A DNA stretch of 64,000 nt from an uncultured Eubacteriales bacterium (GCA_934462825.1 CAKSIP010000002.1:53267-117266), one strand, 5' to 3'. Counted from the stretch's first letter, positions 50,776 to 60,123 are shown. Numbers and translations: made by a program. The notes: generated from the letters alone by a model not told the origin.

Positions 50776-52020
50776 TTAAGTAAAAGATCGACCGTCCAGC
50801 GCCAAAAGGCCGATCCGCAAGGCTTCGGCCGCCACACGGCGACTGTATTCGTCGGGGGAGCGAAGCTGTTCGCAAAGCTCCCGGTAAAAGGCCCCCTTCA
50901 GCGTCGGATCGCTTTCCAGCGCGTCCGCGTCATATAGAGGAACCGTGTCGTTTCGGATTTCCAGCAGGGCAGTTCCGAAGGTTTCCCTTCCAAGGGAAAG
51001 CTCGGCCGGGAAGCCGGGCGTCACCGCTCCGGTGAGAACCACGCGCAGGCAGGTTTCCGTGCCATACCCCTTTTCGGAAATCAGGCGTTGCAGCTTTTCC
51101 ACCGCATCGCCGCTCCGCGCGGCGCCCGTTATATCCAACGCTTCGATGACGTAGCGCTGGGTTGACAGCACTAATCGCGTCAGGGCAACGCTGCCCTTGC
51201 TTCTGTCCAGCGCAATCTCCAGCGCCGAGCCGTTTCCAAGCTCGTCAAAGCCGCGCCCCATGGGGAAGCCGGCGTAGGCCACAAGGGTTTTTCCGAGCGT
51301 TTGCGGGGCGGGACTTTTATGAATGTGCCCCAGCGCCGCGTAGTCAAAGCCGGACGCCGCCAGCTCGGCGGGCGCAATGGGGGCATAGCGCGACAGCGGC
51401 GACGCGAGGTCGGCATGCGCGCACAGCAGGTTCCAATAGGTCGGATGCAACGCAACACCGCCGGACAGGGGGTGCGCCGTATAGCTGTCCGAGGTGAAGG
51501 CATAGCCATGCACACGAACGCCGAGGGCATCAAAGTCCGCATAGGTCAGCGTTTCCGAAGAAAACACCGTTACGTTGTCCGGCCAATCGCCGGAAAAAAC
51601 GCCGCCCGGCACAAAGGGATCGTGGTTGCCCGGTGCGATCACCACGGGGAGCGGGCAGGCCTTAAGTCCGGCCTTTACCGCCTCCAGCGTGTCGGTCATC
51701 ACATAGCCGCTGTCAAAAAGATCGCCCGACAAAAGGATCAGCTGACAGCCGTCCTCCACCGCCCGGTGCAGAGCCGAAAGAAACACGGACAAAAGCGTGC
51801 GCCGGCGGGCGTCACTGCTTTTCAGATCCATTCCGGCAAAGGGGCTGTCCAAATGAAAATCGGCGGCATGAAAAACCCGAAGGAGCTTCGGGGGCGCGCC
51901 TGCTTCCGGGGCGGCCGGGGGCGTTGGCTCCGCGTTCGTGACCGCTTCCTTATATGATTCTTTTCTTTCCGTTTCCGACACGTCGGCCGGCGCAAAAGTC
52001 CGATCCTTTTCTCTATCCAC
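50776..52020 (-). CDS. Metallophosphoesterase/exonuclease (YhaO/SbcD-like)
   Basis: About 414 residues from GTG 52020. The promoter -10 at 52075-52080 puts the transcript start near 52068, excluding the in-frame ATG 52071 and the longer frame. After ~45 variable residues come FHAADFHLDSPF, LILLSGDLFDSG, VIAPGNHDPF and LGHIHKSP, the dinuclear-metal motifs of Mre11/SbcD nucleases. A C-terminal capping domain follows. It is the nuclease partner of the SMC-like ATPase next downstream. Confidence 0.88.
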   Translation of the reverse strand: MDREKDRTFAPADVSETERKESYKEAVTNAEPTPPAAPEAGAPPKLLRVFHAADFHLDSPFAGMDLKSSDARRRTLLSVFLSALHRAVEDGCQLILLSGDLFDSGYVMTDTLEAVKAGLKACPLPVVIAPGNHDPFVPGGVFSGDWPDNVTVFSSETLTYADFDALGVRVHGYAFTSDSYTAHPLSGGVALHPTYWNLLCAHADLASPLSRYAPIAPAELAASGFDYAALGHIHKSPAPQTLGKTLVAYAGFPMGRGFDELGNGSALEIALDRSKGSVALTRLVLSTQRYVIEALDITGAARSGDAVEKLQRLISEKGYGTETCLRVVLTGAVTPGFPAELSLGRETFGTALLEIRNDTVPLYDADALESDPTLKGAFYRELCEQLRSPDEYSRRVAAEALRIGLLALDGRSFT

Positions 52021-52074
52021 CGCGTTTCGTCCCGTCCTTTCGTTTTCGCTTTTGGCGAGGCATAGTTTCATTTT

Positions 52075-52103
52075 ATTATAACATATTTTCCCGGCTTCTT
52101 CAA
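52075..52103 (-). promoter_or_regulatory. Promoter of the YhaO/YhaN-like pair
   Basis: On the minus strand: TTGAAG (52098-52103), 17-bp spacer, TATAAT (52075-52080). Confidence 0.8.
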
Positions 52104-52260
52104 GACATTCGGGGAGATTTTCGTTTCTGTCCCCGGTCTGTCGCTCCCGGCCGACGAGACATATACTGAAAAGCGACGGGACGTTTTCCCATGCGGTCAA
52201 AGTCCGTCGAAAAAACGAACAGAAAGGGCGCTCCCTACGCGGGGAGCGCACAGGAACGCT

Positions 52261-52926
52261 ATGACAACAGCAGGAGAGAAGCAGCCGAAGGCCGGGCGCC
52301 TTCGCCTTTGCCCCTACGACCGGGGGCGCGCCGTGGAATATGCCCGTCGGTGGGCCTTGCGCCGCAACGGCTTTTTCGCCAACTTTTCGGGGCAGGGCGG
52401 CGACTGCACCAATTTTGTTTCAGAGGCCGTCTATGCAGGCAGCTGTGTGATGAATTTTGAACCGATTTTCGGCTGGTACTTTCTTACGCTCGAAAATCGC
52501 GCCCCGGCGTGGACGGGCGTGGAGGCTTTTTACGATTTTATGACGGGAAACGGAGACTTTGCCCCAACCGCTTTGCGGCCGGGGCCGTTCGGCGCGGTGG
52601 TTCCGCGGGAATTTGCGGAGATGGGGGATGTCATTCAGCTGTCGGACGCCGACGGGGACTTTTACCATACCGTGATTATCACCGGCTTTGCCGGGGAGGA
52701 AATTTTGATCAGCGCCCATTCCAACGACGTGCTGGATCGACCGCTGTCCTCATATGCCAATGTCGGTGAACGGGTGATTCACATCATGGGCGTGGCCGTC
52801 CCCGATCCTTTCCCGGACGAAAAAAGCGACAAGCCATGGCAGCCGGGGGCGGAAGACGGTGAGGCGTTCTCTCCGGGCGGGTGCTTTGCGCGCTTGATCG
52901 CCGGCCCGCCGGAGCCGAAGGCGTGA
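52261..52926 (+). CDS. Putative amidase-domain protein (amidase_6 family)
   Basis: 221 residues. YDRGRAVEYARRWALRRNG near 20, SGQGGDCTNFVSEAVYAG near 44 and GDVIQLSDADGDFYHTVII near 120 are hallmarks of amidase_6, an NlpC/P60-related Cys-His fold; the Cys of GDCTNFVS and the His of YHTVII would be catalytic. There is no signal peptide or wall-binding domain, and the Pro/Asp-rich tail is unassigned. Its biological substrate is unknown; a role in the spore or cell envelope is plausible. Start ATG 52261 has AGGA 5 bases upstream. Confidence 0.82.
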   Translation: MTTAGEKQPKAGRLRLCPYDRGRAVEYARRWALRRNGFFANFSGQGGDCTNFVSEAVYAGSCVMNFEPIFGWYFLTLENRAPAWTGVEAFYDFMTGNGDFAPTALRPGPFGAVVPREFAEMGDVIQLSDADGDFYHTVIITGFAGEEILISAHSNDVLDRPLSSYANVGERVIHIMGVAVPDPFPDEKSDKPWQPGAEDGEAFSPGGCFARLIAGPPEPKA

Positions 52927-52951
52927 AGCGCGCCGCCGCGCAAACAAAAAA

Positions 52952-53008
52952 GGGTTGTTAAAAACGGCACCGTCCGCAAAAACGGATCGGAAAGGTTTTT
53001 AACAACCC
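52952..53008. terminator. Bidirectional terminator between the amidase_6 gene and glnA
   Basis: GGGTTGTTAAAAAC pairs with GTTTTTAACAACCC; the loop contains a nested CCGTCCG/CGGATCGG hairpin. Confidence 0.8.
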
Positions 53009-53050
53009 AAAGCTCGGTTGATTTTAATTGAGGCCGGAGGTCGGCTTTTC

Positions 53051-55147
53051 TTATCGAATCCCGAACAGCAGCTCCCCATACGTGGGGAAAGGCCACAGGT
53101 CGGAGGACACTAAGGTTTCGGCCTTGTCCGCCAGCGCGCGGAGCGCTTCCATCTGCGGAATGACGTGGTCGCGGTAGGCGTTGGCCCGCGCTTGCGCGTC
53201 GGTCAGGCGGATGGCCTTGCCGTTGTCGTCCCGCAGCTTGTTGCAAGCCGAATGAATCCCGGAGCAGAGCGCCGAAAGCTCGGCGACAAGGTCGGTTTCG
53301 TATTGACAGTCGAGGGCGGGAGAAAGCGCCTTTTTGGCCGAGGCGGCCGAGGCCGTTTCTCCGATGAAACGCTCTATCGCAGGCAGGATTTCCCGAAGCG
53401 TCATTTCAATCATCGTCATCGCTTCAATATTCAACACCTTGGCATAGTTTTCCAGCATGATCTCGGTGCGGGCGGTCAGCTCGGCCTCGGTGAACACCTT
53501 GTGCAGGGTAAAGAGACGCACGTTCTTTTCGGCCAGAAGGCAGGGAATACAATCCGGCGTGGTGGGCAGGTTGGTCAGGCCGCGCTGTTCCGTCGCCTCT
53601 CGGATCCAGGTTTCGTTGTAGCCGTTGCCGTTAAAGATGATCCGCTTGTGCTCGCGGATGGTTCGGCGGATCAGGTCGTGCAGGGCGGCATGGACATCGG
53701 GGGCGGCCTCCAGCTCGTCGGCAAAGGAGCGGAGCGATTCGGCCACGGCCGTGTTCAGCACGGTGTTGGTATTGGAAATGGAGCTGGCCGAGCCAAGCAT
53801 CCGAAATTCAAACTTGTTGCCGGTAAAGGCCAGGGGTGACGTGCGGTTGCGGTCGGTGGTGTCCTTGGGCAATTTGGGCAGCACGTGAACGCCCAGGCGC
53901 AACAGCGGCTTTTCCGAGGAATTGTACGGCGCGTCATCCTCCAAGGCGCGGAGCACCTCGGTCAACTCGTCGCCGAGAAAGACCGAAACGACGGCCGGCG
54001 GCGCTTCCGCCGCGCCGAGACGGTGATCGTTGCCGGCGCTGGCGGCCGAGAGACGGAGCAGATCCTGATAGTCGTCCACCGCGCGAAGCACGGCCACGAG
54101 AAAGAGCAAAAACTGTGCGTTTTCGTGCGGCGTTTCTCCGGGAGAAAGCAAATTTACGCCGCGGTCGGTGGCAATCGACCAATTGTTGTGTTTGCCGGAG
54201 CCGTTGACGCCGGCAAACGGTTTTTCATGAAGCAGGCAAATCATGCCGTGCTTTTTGGCGATCTTCTGCATCAGCTCCATGGTGATTTGGTTATGATCGG
54301 CCGCAATGTTGGTGGTGGTGAACACCGGCGCCAGCTCGTGCTGCGAGGGGGCCACCTCATTGTGCTCGGTTTTGGCAAAAACGCCGAGCTTCCAAAGCTC
54401 CTCGTTCAGCTCCTCCATAAAAGCGGCGACCTTCGGCTTGATGACGCCGAAATAGTGATCATCCAGCTCCTGTCCTTTGGGGGGCTTGGCGCCGAAAAGG
54501 GTGCGGCCGGTGTAGACCAGATCCTTGCGGCGGTCGTGCAATTCGCGGTCGATCAGGAAGTATTCCTGCTCGGGCCCGACGGTGGTGCGAATCATTTTGA
54601 CGTCCGTGTTGCCGAACAGGCGCAAAATCCGCAACGCCTGGCGGTTGATCGCCTCCATGGAGCGGAGCAGGGGCGTTTTGACGTCCAGCGCCTCGCCGCC
54701 ATAGGAGCAGAACGCCGTGGGAATGCACAGCGTTTTGTCTTTGATAAACGCGAAGGAGGTGGGATCCCACGCCGTGTAGCCCCGTGCCTCAAAGGTGGCG
54801 CGCAGACCGCCCGAGGGGAAGGAGGAAGCATCCGGCTCGCCTTTGATCAGTTCCTTTCCGGAAAACTCCATCACGATTTTGCCATCCCCGGCGGGCGAGA
54901 TAAAGCTGTCGTGCTTTTCGGCGGTGATGCCGGTCATCGGCTGGAACCAATGTGTAAAGTGCGTGGCGCCCTTTTCAATGGCCCAATCCTTCATGGCGTC
55001 GGCCACCACGTTGGCGATGGTAATGTCCAGGGAACGGCCGTCGTCGATGGTGCGCTTCATCGCGGCGTAAATGTCGGCGGGAAGTCGCTCGCGCATGACG
55101 CTGTCGCTGAACACCAGCTCACCGAAATGTTCGGGAATATTTTTCAT
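53051..55147 (-). CDS. glnN: Glutamine synthetase, type III
   Basis: 698 residues from ATG 55147 (AGAGAGG upstream); the frame extends 18 codons further. GSIII features: THWFQPMTGITAEKHDSF near 80, VGPEQEYFLIDRE, EHNEVAPSQHELAPV, VNGSGKHNNWS and NRTSPLAFTGNKFEFR for metal, glutamate and ATP sites. It makes glutamine from glutamate, ammonia and ATP, as a dodecamer. Its leader of ~140 nt has a direct repeat and a hairpin (see separate entry). Confidence 0.95.
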   Translation of the reverse strand: MKNIPEHFGELVFSDSVMRERLPADIYAAMKRTIDDGRSLDITIANVVADAMKDWAIEKGATHFTHWFQPMTGITAEKHDSFISPAGDGKIVMEFSGKELIKGEPDASSFPSGGLRATFEARGYTAWDPTSFAFIKDKTLCIPTAFCSYGGEALDVKTPLLRSMEAINRQALRILRLFGNTDVKMIRTTVGPEQEYFLIDRELHDRRKDLVYTGRTLFGAKPPKGQELDDHYFGVIKPKVAAFMEELNEELWKLGVFAKTEHNEVAPSQHELAPVFTTTNIAADHNQITMELMQKIAKKHGMICLLHEKPFAGVNGSGKHNNWSIATDRGVNLLSPGETPHENAQFLLFLVAVLRAVDDYQDLLRLSAASAGNDHRLGAAEAPPAVVSVFLGDELTEVLRALEDDAPYNSSEKPLLRLGVHVLPKLPKDTTDRNRTSPLAFTGNKFEFRMLGSASSISNTNTVLNTAVAESLRSFADELEAAPDVHAALHDLIRRTIREHKRIIFNGNGYNETWIREATEQRGLTNLPTTPDCIPCLLAEKNVRLFTLHKVFTEAELTARTEIMLENYAKVLNIEAMTMIEMTLREILPAIERFIGETASAASAKKALSPALDCQYETDLVAELSALCSGIHSACNKLRDDNGKAIRLTDAQARANAYRDHVIPQMEALRALADKAETLVSSDLWPFPTYGELLFGIR

Positions 55148-55296
55148 AGCTTTTCTGCCTCTCTGATGGATTTTCCGGCGAAGCATCGCGGCCGGAATCA
55201 AAACCTGACTTACTCAAAATCAAAATCTGACTTACGAAAAGGGAAAATCCCGGGGAAAGGGGTTCCGCGGGATTGGTAAAGAATAAGAATAAAATA
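55148..55296 (-). promoter_or_regulatory. glnN leader with direct repeats and hairpin
   Basis: Two copies of AATCAAAAYCTGACTTAC (55196-55213 and 55218-55235, 22 bp apart) lie in the untranslated leader. Nearer the promoter, ATCCCGCGG and CCCCGGGAT form an imperfect hairpin (about 55245-55275). The purpose is unknown. Confidence 0.5.
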
Positions 55297-55325
55297 ATTA
55301 TATTCGTCCGAGCGCATTTTGTCAA
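55297..55325 (-). promoter_or_regulatory. Perfect sigma-A promoter of glnN
   Basis: On the minus strand: TTGACA (55320-55325), 17-bp spacer, TATAAT (55297-55302). Confidence 0.9.
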
Positions 55326-55614
55326 GAAATTTCGCGCATTTTTTCCTGTTCCCCTCTTTTTTTCTCGTTTTTCTCTCGCTTTTCTCTCTTTTTGCCCCGA
55401 TTTCGGGGGAGCGGAGGCGGGAAAGGGGCGCGGGACGGGACGCTCAGCGGGACGCTATGAAAAAATTCTGTATCAAATGTAAATTTTGCAATTTTTTTGT
55501 TCCCTTGCCTGCAAAATATGCTACAATAAAATGTCGGACGTTTTCCGTAAGAAAAACGGCCGGAATAAATTTGAAGAAGAAACGGAAGAAAGGGAGCTTT
55601 AGCCGCATCGCGCG
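55326..55614. other. Divergent region between glnN and purB
   Basis: No gene. It holds a C/T-rich stretch (about 55340-55395), a GC-rich GGGA-repeat stretch, and the purB control region with a -10-like TACAAT at 55522-55527. The best -35 match, TTGTTC at 55497-55502, has a long 19-bp spacer. Confidence 0.5.
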
Positions 55615-57078
55615 GTGAAAGCCACGGTCGCGCATCCCTTCATGAAGGACATTTACGAAAATCCGCTTTGTACCCGCTATGCCAGCCGGGAAATGCAGCA
55701 TATTTTCTCGGCCGACGTCAAATTTTCCACCTGGCGCAAGCTGTGGATCGCTTTGGCGGAAAGTGAAAAAGAATTGGGACTTTCCATTACGGAAGAACAG
55801 ATTGCCGAGCTTCGCGCTCACGTGGATGACATTGACTACGACAAGGCCAAGGCCTATGAAAGTCAGGTTCGCCACGACGTGATGGCTCATGTGAAAACCT
55901 ATGCCGATGCCTGCCCGAAGGCGGCCGGTATCATTCACCTGGGGGCTACCTCCTGCTATGTCGGAGATAACACGGACATTATCGTGATGCGGGACGGCCT
56001 TTTGCAGATCCGCCGCCTGCTTTTGACGGCCATCGCCGCCGCGGCCGATTTTGCCGAAAAAAATAAGGACGTTCCCACCTTGGCTTACACACATTTTCAG
56101 GCGGCACAGCCCACCACCATGGGCAAGAGAGCCACCCTGTGGATCCAGGATTTGATTTCGGACTTGGATCGGCTGGACTTTGAGCTTGCCTCCCTGCGCC
56201 TGCTGGGCTGTAAGGGCACCACGGGAACCGCGGCCAGCTTTTTGGCTCTGTTTGACGGCGATCATGAAAAGGTTCGCCTTTTGGAGACGAAAATCGCGGA
56301 AAAGATGGGCTTCCCCGGCTGCTATGCGGTTTCGGGACAAACCTACTCGCGCAAGGTGGACTTCAACGTGCTTTCCGTGCTTTCGGGCATCGCCCAAAGC
56401 GCCTCGAAATTTGCCGGCGACATACGCCTGCTCTCGCACCTGAAGGAATTTGACGAGCCGTTTGAAGCCGGACAGATCGGCTCCTCCGCCATGGCGTATA
56501 AAAGAAACCCCATGCGCTCCGAGCGGATTGCCTCGCTGGCTCGCTACGTCATGGCGGATCTGATGAATCCGGCTATGACCGCCGCAACGCAGTGGCTGGA
56601 ACGCACCCTGGACGATTCGGCCAACCGCCGCATTGCCCTGCCGGAGGCCTTTTTGGCTACCGACGGCCTGCTCTCGCTTTACATCAACGTAATTTCGGGA
56701 GGCACCGTTTACCCCAACATGATGAAGCGCCATCTGAAAGAGGAGCTTCCCTTTATGGCGACCGAAAACATCCTGATGTACTGCGTGCAGAAGGGCGGCA
56801 ACCGACAGGAGCTGCATGAGGCGATTCGCCGCCATTCGGTGGCCACCACCAAGCAGATCAAGCTTCTCGGCGCCGATAACGATCTTTTGGATCGGATCCT
56901 GGCCGATCCGGTGTTCCACCTGACGCGCGAAGAATTGGATACCATTCTGGACGTGGGGAACGGCGGCTTTACCGGCTGTGCCGGCGAGCAAACCGAAACC
57001 TATCTGACAGAGGTGGTTCGTCCGCTTCTGGCCGCCAACGCCGGGGTTCAGCCCGTGAAGGTGGATATTGAAGTCTGA
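55615..57078 (+). CDS. purB: Adenylosuccinate lyase
   Basis: 487 residues from GTG 55615; ATG 55642 (MKDIYENPLCTRYASREMQ) is an equally good start by homology, and neither has a close Shine-Dalgarno. The fumarase/aspartase-family signature GSSAMAYKRNPMRSER is near 295, and HLGATSCYVGDNTDI and THFQAAQPTTMGKR hold active-site His residues. It removes fumarate from SAICAR and adenylosuccinate in purine synthesis. purA follows, in the same direction. Confidence 0.95.
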   Translation: MKATVAHPFMKDIYENPLCTRYASREMQHIFSADVKFSTWRKLWIALAESEKELGLSITEEQIAELRAHVDDIDYDKAKAYESQVRHDVMAHVKTYADACPKAAGIIHLGATSCYVGDNTDIIVMRDGLLQIRRLLLTAIAAAADFAEKNKDVPTLAYTHFQAAQPTTMGKRATLWIQDLISDLDRLDFELASLRLLGCKGTTGTAASFLALFDGDHEKVRLLETKIAEKMGFPGCYAVSGQTYSRKVDFNVLSVLSGIAQSASKFAGDIRLLSHLKEFDEPFEAGQIGSSAMAYKRNPMRSERIASLARYVMADLMNPAMTAATQWLERTLDDSANRRIALPEAFLATDGLLSLYINVISGGTVYPNMMKRHLKEELPFMATENILMYCVQKGGNRQELHEAIRRHSVATTKQIKLLGADNDLLDRILADPVFHLTREELDTILDVGNGGFTGCAGEQTETYLTEVVRPLLAANAGVQPVKVDIEV

Positions 57079-57169
57079 GGCCGCAGGGAACAGGGAACAG
57101 ACAAAACAAAGTTTTCAGTGTTAGTGTTAAATGAAATTGGAATAAATAAAAATTTTTCGGAGGATTATT

Positions 57170-58441
57170 ATGCTTACAGCAATTGTCGGAATCAATTGGG
57201 GCGATGAAGGAAAAGGCCGTATGGTTGACCTTCTGAGCGATCATTATAACGTGGTAGTCAGATACCAGGGGGGTAACAACGCCGGACATACCGTGGTGAA
57301 TGAAAAGGGAAAATTCATTCTCAACCTGCTTCCCTCGGGCATTCTGCGCGACGAAACCGTGAACGTAATGGGGCCGGGCATGGTCATTGACGTGGAGCAC
57401 CTGTTCAAAGAGGTGGCCAAGCTTCGTGAGGCCGGCATTGCCATCACCCCCGAGCATTTGAAGATCAGCGATCGTGCCACGATTTGCATGCCTTATCATA
57501 AGCTTCTTGACTGTCTGGAGGAAGACCGCCTGGGCGACGCCAAATTCGGCTCCACCCGCCGCGGCATTTCCCCGGTTTATGCGGACAAATATATGAAGAA
57601 GGCGTTCCGTATGGGCGACCTTTTGGATATGGATTCTCTGAAAAAGAAGCTGCCCGCGATCATCGAATGGAAGAACCTGACGGTGGCCAAGGGGTACGGC
57701 GCCGATCCGATCCGCCCGGAAGACATGATTGCATGGCTGGAAGAATACGGACTCCCCTTCAAGGATTACATCTGCAACACCACCGAGTTCCTGACGGCGG
57801 CCGATAAAGCCGGCAAGAACATCATGTTTGAGGCACAGCTCGGCGCGCTTCGTGATATTGATTTCGGTATCGTGCCCTACACCTCCGCTTCCTCCACCAT
57901 TGCCGCCTATGCCCCGGTGGGCGCCGGCATCCCCGGCCGCAAGCTGGATCATGTGGTGGGCATCATGAAGGCGTATTCCACCTGCGTGGGCGAAGGCCCC
58001 TTCACCTGCGAGCTGTTCGGCGAGGAAGGGCAAAAGCTTCGTGACGCCGGAGCCGAATACGGCGCGGCAACGGGCCGGCCGAGACGTGTGGGCGGCTTTG
58101 ACATTCCGGCCTCTCGCTTCGGGATTCTGATGCAGGGCGCCGATGAAGTGGCGCTTACCAAGCTGGACGTGCTTTCGTATCTGGACAAAATCCCGGTTTG
58201 CGTGAAGTACGACGTGTACGGCAAGCAGACCGACGTGTTCCCGTCCGGTCAGGCGTTGGTCGATGCAAAGCCGATTTATGAGTATGTGGATGGCTGGAAA
58301 TGCGACATTTCCGGTTGCCGCACCTTCGACAGCCTGCCCAAGGCGGCGCAGGATTATATCCGTTATATCGAAAAAATGACCGAATGCAAGATCAAATATG
58401 TGTCGGTCGGCGCCAAGCGCGAGGAATATATCGAGCTTTGA
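57170..58441 (+). CDS. purA: Adenylosuccinate synthetase
   Basis: 423 residues. NWGDEGKGRMVD near residue 9, GNNAGHT near 36, GPGMVIDVEHL, FEAQLGALRDIDFG and the C-terminal KYDVYGKQTDVFP match PurA. It joins IMP and aspartate using GTP, and PurB then makes AMP, so the two consecutive genes encode the IMP-to-AMP branch. CGGAGG precedes the ATG. Confidence 0.97.
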   Translation: MLTAIVGINWGDEGKGRMVDLLSDHYNVVVRYQGGNNAGHTVVNEKGKFILNLLPSGILRDETVNVMGPGMVIDVEHLFKEVAKLREAGIAITPEHLKISDRATICMPYHKLLDCLEEDRLGDAKFGSTRRGISPVYADKYMKKAFRMGDLLDMDSLKKKLPAIIEWKNLTVAKGYGADPIRPEDMIAWLEEYGLPFKDYICNTTEFLTAADKAGKNIMFEAQLGALRDIDFGIVPYTSASSTIAAYAPVGAGIPGRKLDHVVGIMKAYSTCVGEGPFTCELFGEEGQKLRDAGAEYGAATGRPRRVGGFDIPASRFGILMQGADEVALTKLDVLSYLDKIPVCVKYDVYGKQTDVFPSGQALVDAKPIYEYVDGWKCDISGCRTFDSLPKAAQDYIRYIEKMTECKIKYVSVGAKREEYIEL

Positions 58442-58462
58442 TGGCGTAAAGCAATAAAAAAG

Positions 58463-58495
58463 GGGCTGTGAAAAACCTTGCGTTTTTCACAGCCC
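58463..58495. terminator. Bidirectional terminator between purA and the U32 gene
   Basis: GGGCTGTGAAAAAC pairs with GTTTTTCACAGCCC around CTTGC, with six A before and TT after. Confidence 0.88.
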
Positions 58496-58536
58496 TTCAA
58501 ATATGCCGGTTTGTGCTCCGGCCTTTTTGCATCGGA

Positions 58537-59877
58537 CTATTCGGCTCCGCCCGAACGGAGAATGTCCCCCGGACAGATGGGGAAGGGCACGCGGGTATAA
58601 AAGAGCATGCCGGGATGGGGCGCCGATTCGATGGGCGTTCCCTCCGCGTCGTACAATTCCCGCACGAGAAAGGCGCGTCCGACACGCCCCGGCGACAAGG
58701 CCTCCGCCTCCTCCCCCACGCAGAGCTTGTTGCGCTGGATAAACGGGTACAGCCGTCCCTCGTCGGTTTCTTGGGAAAGGCCCGGCGGCAACGGAGCGCC
58801 GGACAACTCGCTTTCCTCGGGCGCGGTGGCAAAGTACGCCTTCTCCCGGATATAGCCGCCTTGCGTACACAGATGGGCCTGCTCTATGGGGGCGTCGGTG
58901 TAGTAGCCGGTGCAGTATTCCCGGTGCGACACGCTCTCCAGCTCCCGCATGAGAAGCGGATCGTTCTCGTACCCGGCGGGATCCGCGGCAAAACGATCCA
59001 GGGCGATCCGGTACGCGTTGGTTACCACGGCGGTGTAGTAGGCGCTTTTCATGCGCCCTTCGATCTTAAAGCTGTCAATGCCGGCGCGGCAGAGCGCGGG
59101 AAGCAGGTCAATCGTGCACATATCTTTGGAGGACATGATAAAGGAACCCAATTCGTTTTCCTCAATGGGCAGAGGAGTGTCGGGGCGCTTTTCTTCAATC
59201 AGCTTGTAGCTCCAGCGGCAGGGCTGTGTGCAGCCGCCGCGGTTGGCGTCCCGCCCCGTCAGGTAGTGAGACAGCATGCACCGGCCGCTGTACGACACAC
59301 ACATGGAGCCATGCACAAAGGCTTCGATTTCCACATGGGGCGGCAGCTCCGCCCGGATGGCCGCAATTTCCCGCAGCGTCAGCTCGCGGGCCAGCACCAC
59401 GCGGGAAGCGCCGAGCGCCGCATACGCGCAGGCGGCGGCCGGGCTGACAATCCCCGCCTGGGTGGAGATGTGAATTTCGGTGTCGGGCAGAATCGTCCGC
59501 ACCTCCTGCAAAACCCCAAGGTCGGCCACAATCAGCGCGTCCAGCCCCGCCGGGCGAATGGTATGGAGAAATTCCCGCAAGGCCGGATATTCCTCCCCGT
59601 GCGGCATGGTGTTGACGGTCAGATAAATCTTTTTGCCGCGCTCGTGCGCATAGTCGGCCGCGGCGAACAGCTCGGGAACCGACAAATTGTCGGCCGCGCT
59701 TCGCATGCCGAACATTTTTCCGCCGAGGTAGACGGCATCCGCTCCGTACAAAAACGCCGCCTTCATCTTTTCAAAATTGCCGGCCGGGGACAAAAGCTCC
59801 GGCTTTTTGATGCCTTCCGCGCGGCGGATGGGCGCCATGTCCGCGGCGGCACCTGTGTTTTCTTTGATTTTCTGCAT
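58537..59877 (-). CDS. U32-family protein (TrhP-like tRNA hydroxylation factor)
   Basis: 446 residues. ELLSPAGNFEKMKAAFLYGADAVYLGG starts the barrel near 27. The Cys cluster MCVSYSGRCML...GGCTQPCRW is near 200, and SFKIEGRMKSAYYTA follows. This is the short U32 form with a C-terminal beta domain, like E. coli YegQ/TrhP and the B. subtilis homologues that hydroxylate U34 in tRNA. It is annotated as a peptidase in many genomes, without good evidence. AAAGGAG precedes the ATG. Octamer CTTCTTTG repeats and a duplicated promoter lie upstream. Confidence 0.88.
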   Translation of the reverse strand: MQKIKENTGAAADMAPIRRAEGIKKPELLSPAGNFEKMKAAFLYGADAVYLGGKMFGMRSAADNLSVPELFAAADYAHERGKKIYLTVNTMPHGEEYPALREFLHTIRPAGLDALIVADLGVLQEVRTILPDTEIHISTQAGIVSPAAACAYAALGASRVVLARELTLREIAAIRAELPPHVEIEAFVHGSMCVSYSGRCMLSHYLTGRDANRGGCTQPCRWSYKLIEEKRPDTPLPIEENELGSFIMSSKDMCTIDLLPALCRAGIDSFKIEGRMKSAYYTAVVTNAYRIALDRFAADPAGYENDPLLMRELESVSHREYCTGYYTDAPIEQAHLCTQGGYIREKAYFATAPEESELSGAPLPPGLSQETDEGRLYPFIQRNKLCVGEEAEALSPGRVGRAFLVRELYDAEGTPIESAPHPGMLFYTRVPFPICPGDILRSGGAE

Positions 59878-60037
59878 CGGCGGCTCCTTTCTTCCGACTT
59901 TCTCGGCTTGGCTTCTTTGCTTCTTTGCTTCTTTGCTTTTTATTTTTTTCTTTTTCTGCTTCTGCCTTTCGGCAGAGGCTTTTTATCTTGGGCGGTGCGG
60001 TTTCTTTCAAAGCCGCCCCGCTTCTTTCCCCGGGAAC
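59878..60037. repeat. Leader of the second U32 gene with octamer repeats
   Basis: Three to four CTTCTTTG units at about 59911-59940 are followed by a T/C-rich stretch and a degenerate third copy of the 57-bp repeat (about 59985-60037). No gene. Confidence 0.6.
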
Positions 60038-60066
60038 ATTATGTGCTAAAATCGGCGCGGTGTAAA
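60038..60066 (-). promoter_or_regulatory. Promoter copy 1 (proximal) of the second U32 gene
   Basis: On the minus strand: TTTACA (60061-60066), 17-bp spacer, CATAAT (60038-60043). Confidence 0.65.
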
Positions 60067-60094
60067 GAGCCGTCCTACTTTTTTCCTAAGAAAC

Positions 60095-60123
60095 ATTATA
60101 TACTAAAACCGGCGCGGTGTAAA
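60095..60123 (-). promoter_or_regulatory. Promoter copy 2 (distal) of the second U32 gene
   Basis: On the minus strand: TTTACA (60118-60123), 17-bp spacer, TATAAT (60095-60100). It is the better -10 of the two and lies exactly 57 bp from copy 1. Confidence 0.75.

Noticed and set aside
52021..52251. N-terminal extension of the YhaO-like protein, including ATG 52071
   Set aside because: The promoter -35/-10 lies within it, so the region before about 52068 is not transcribed with the gene.
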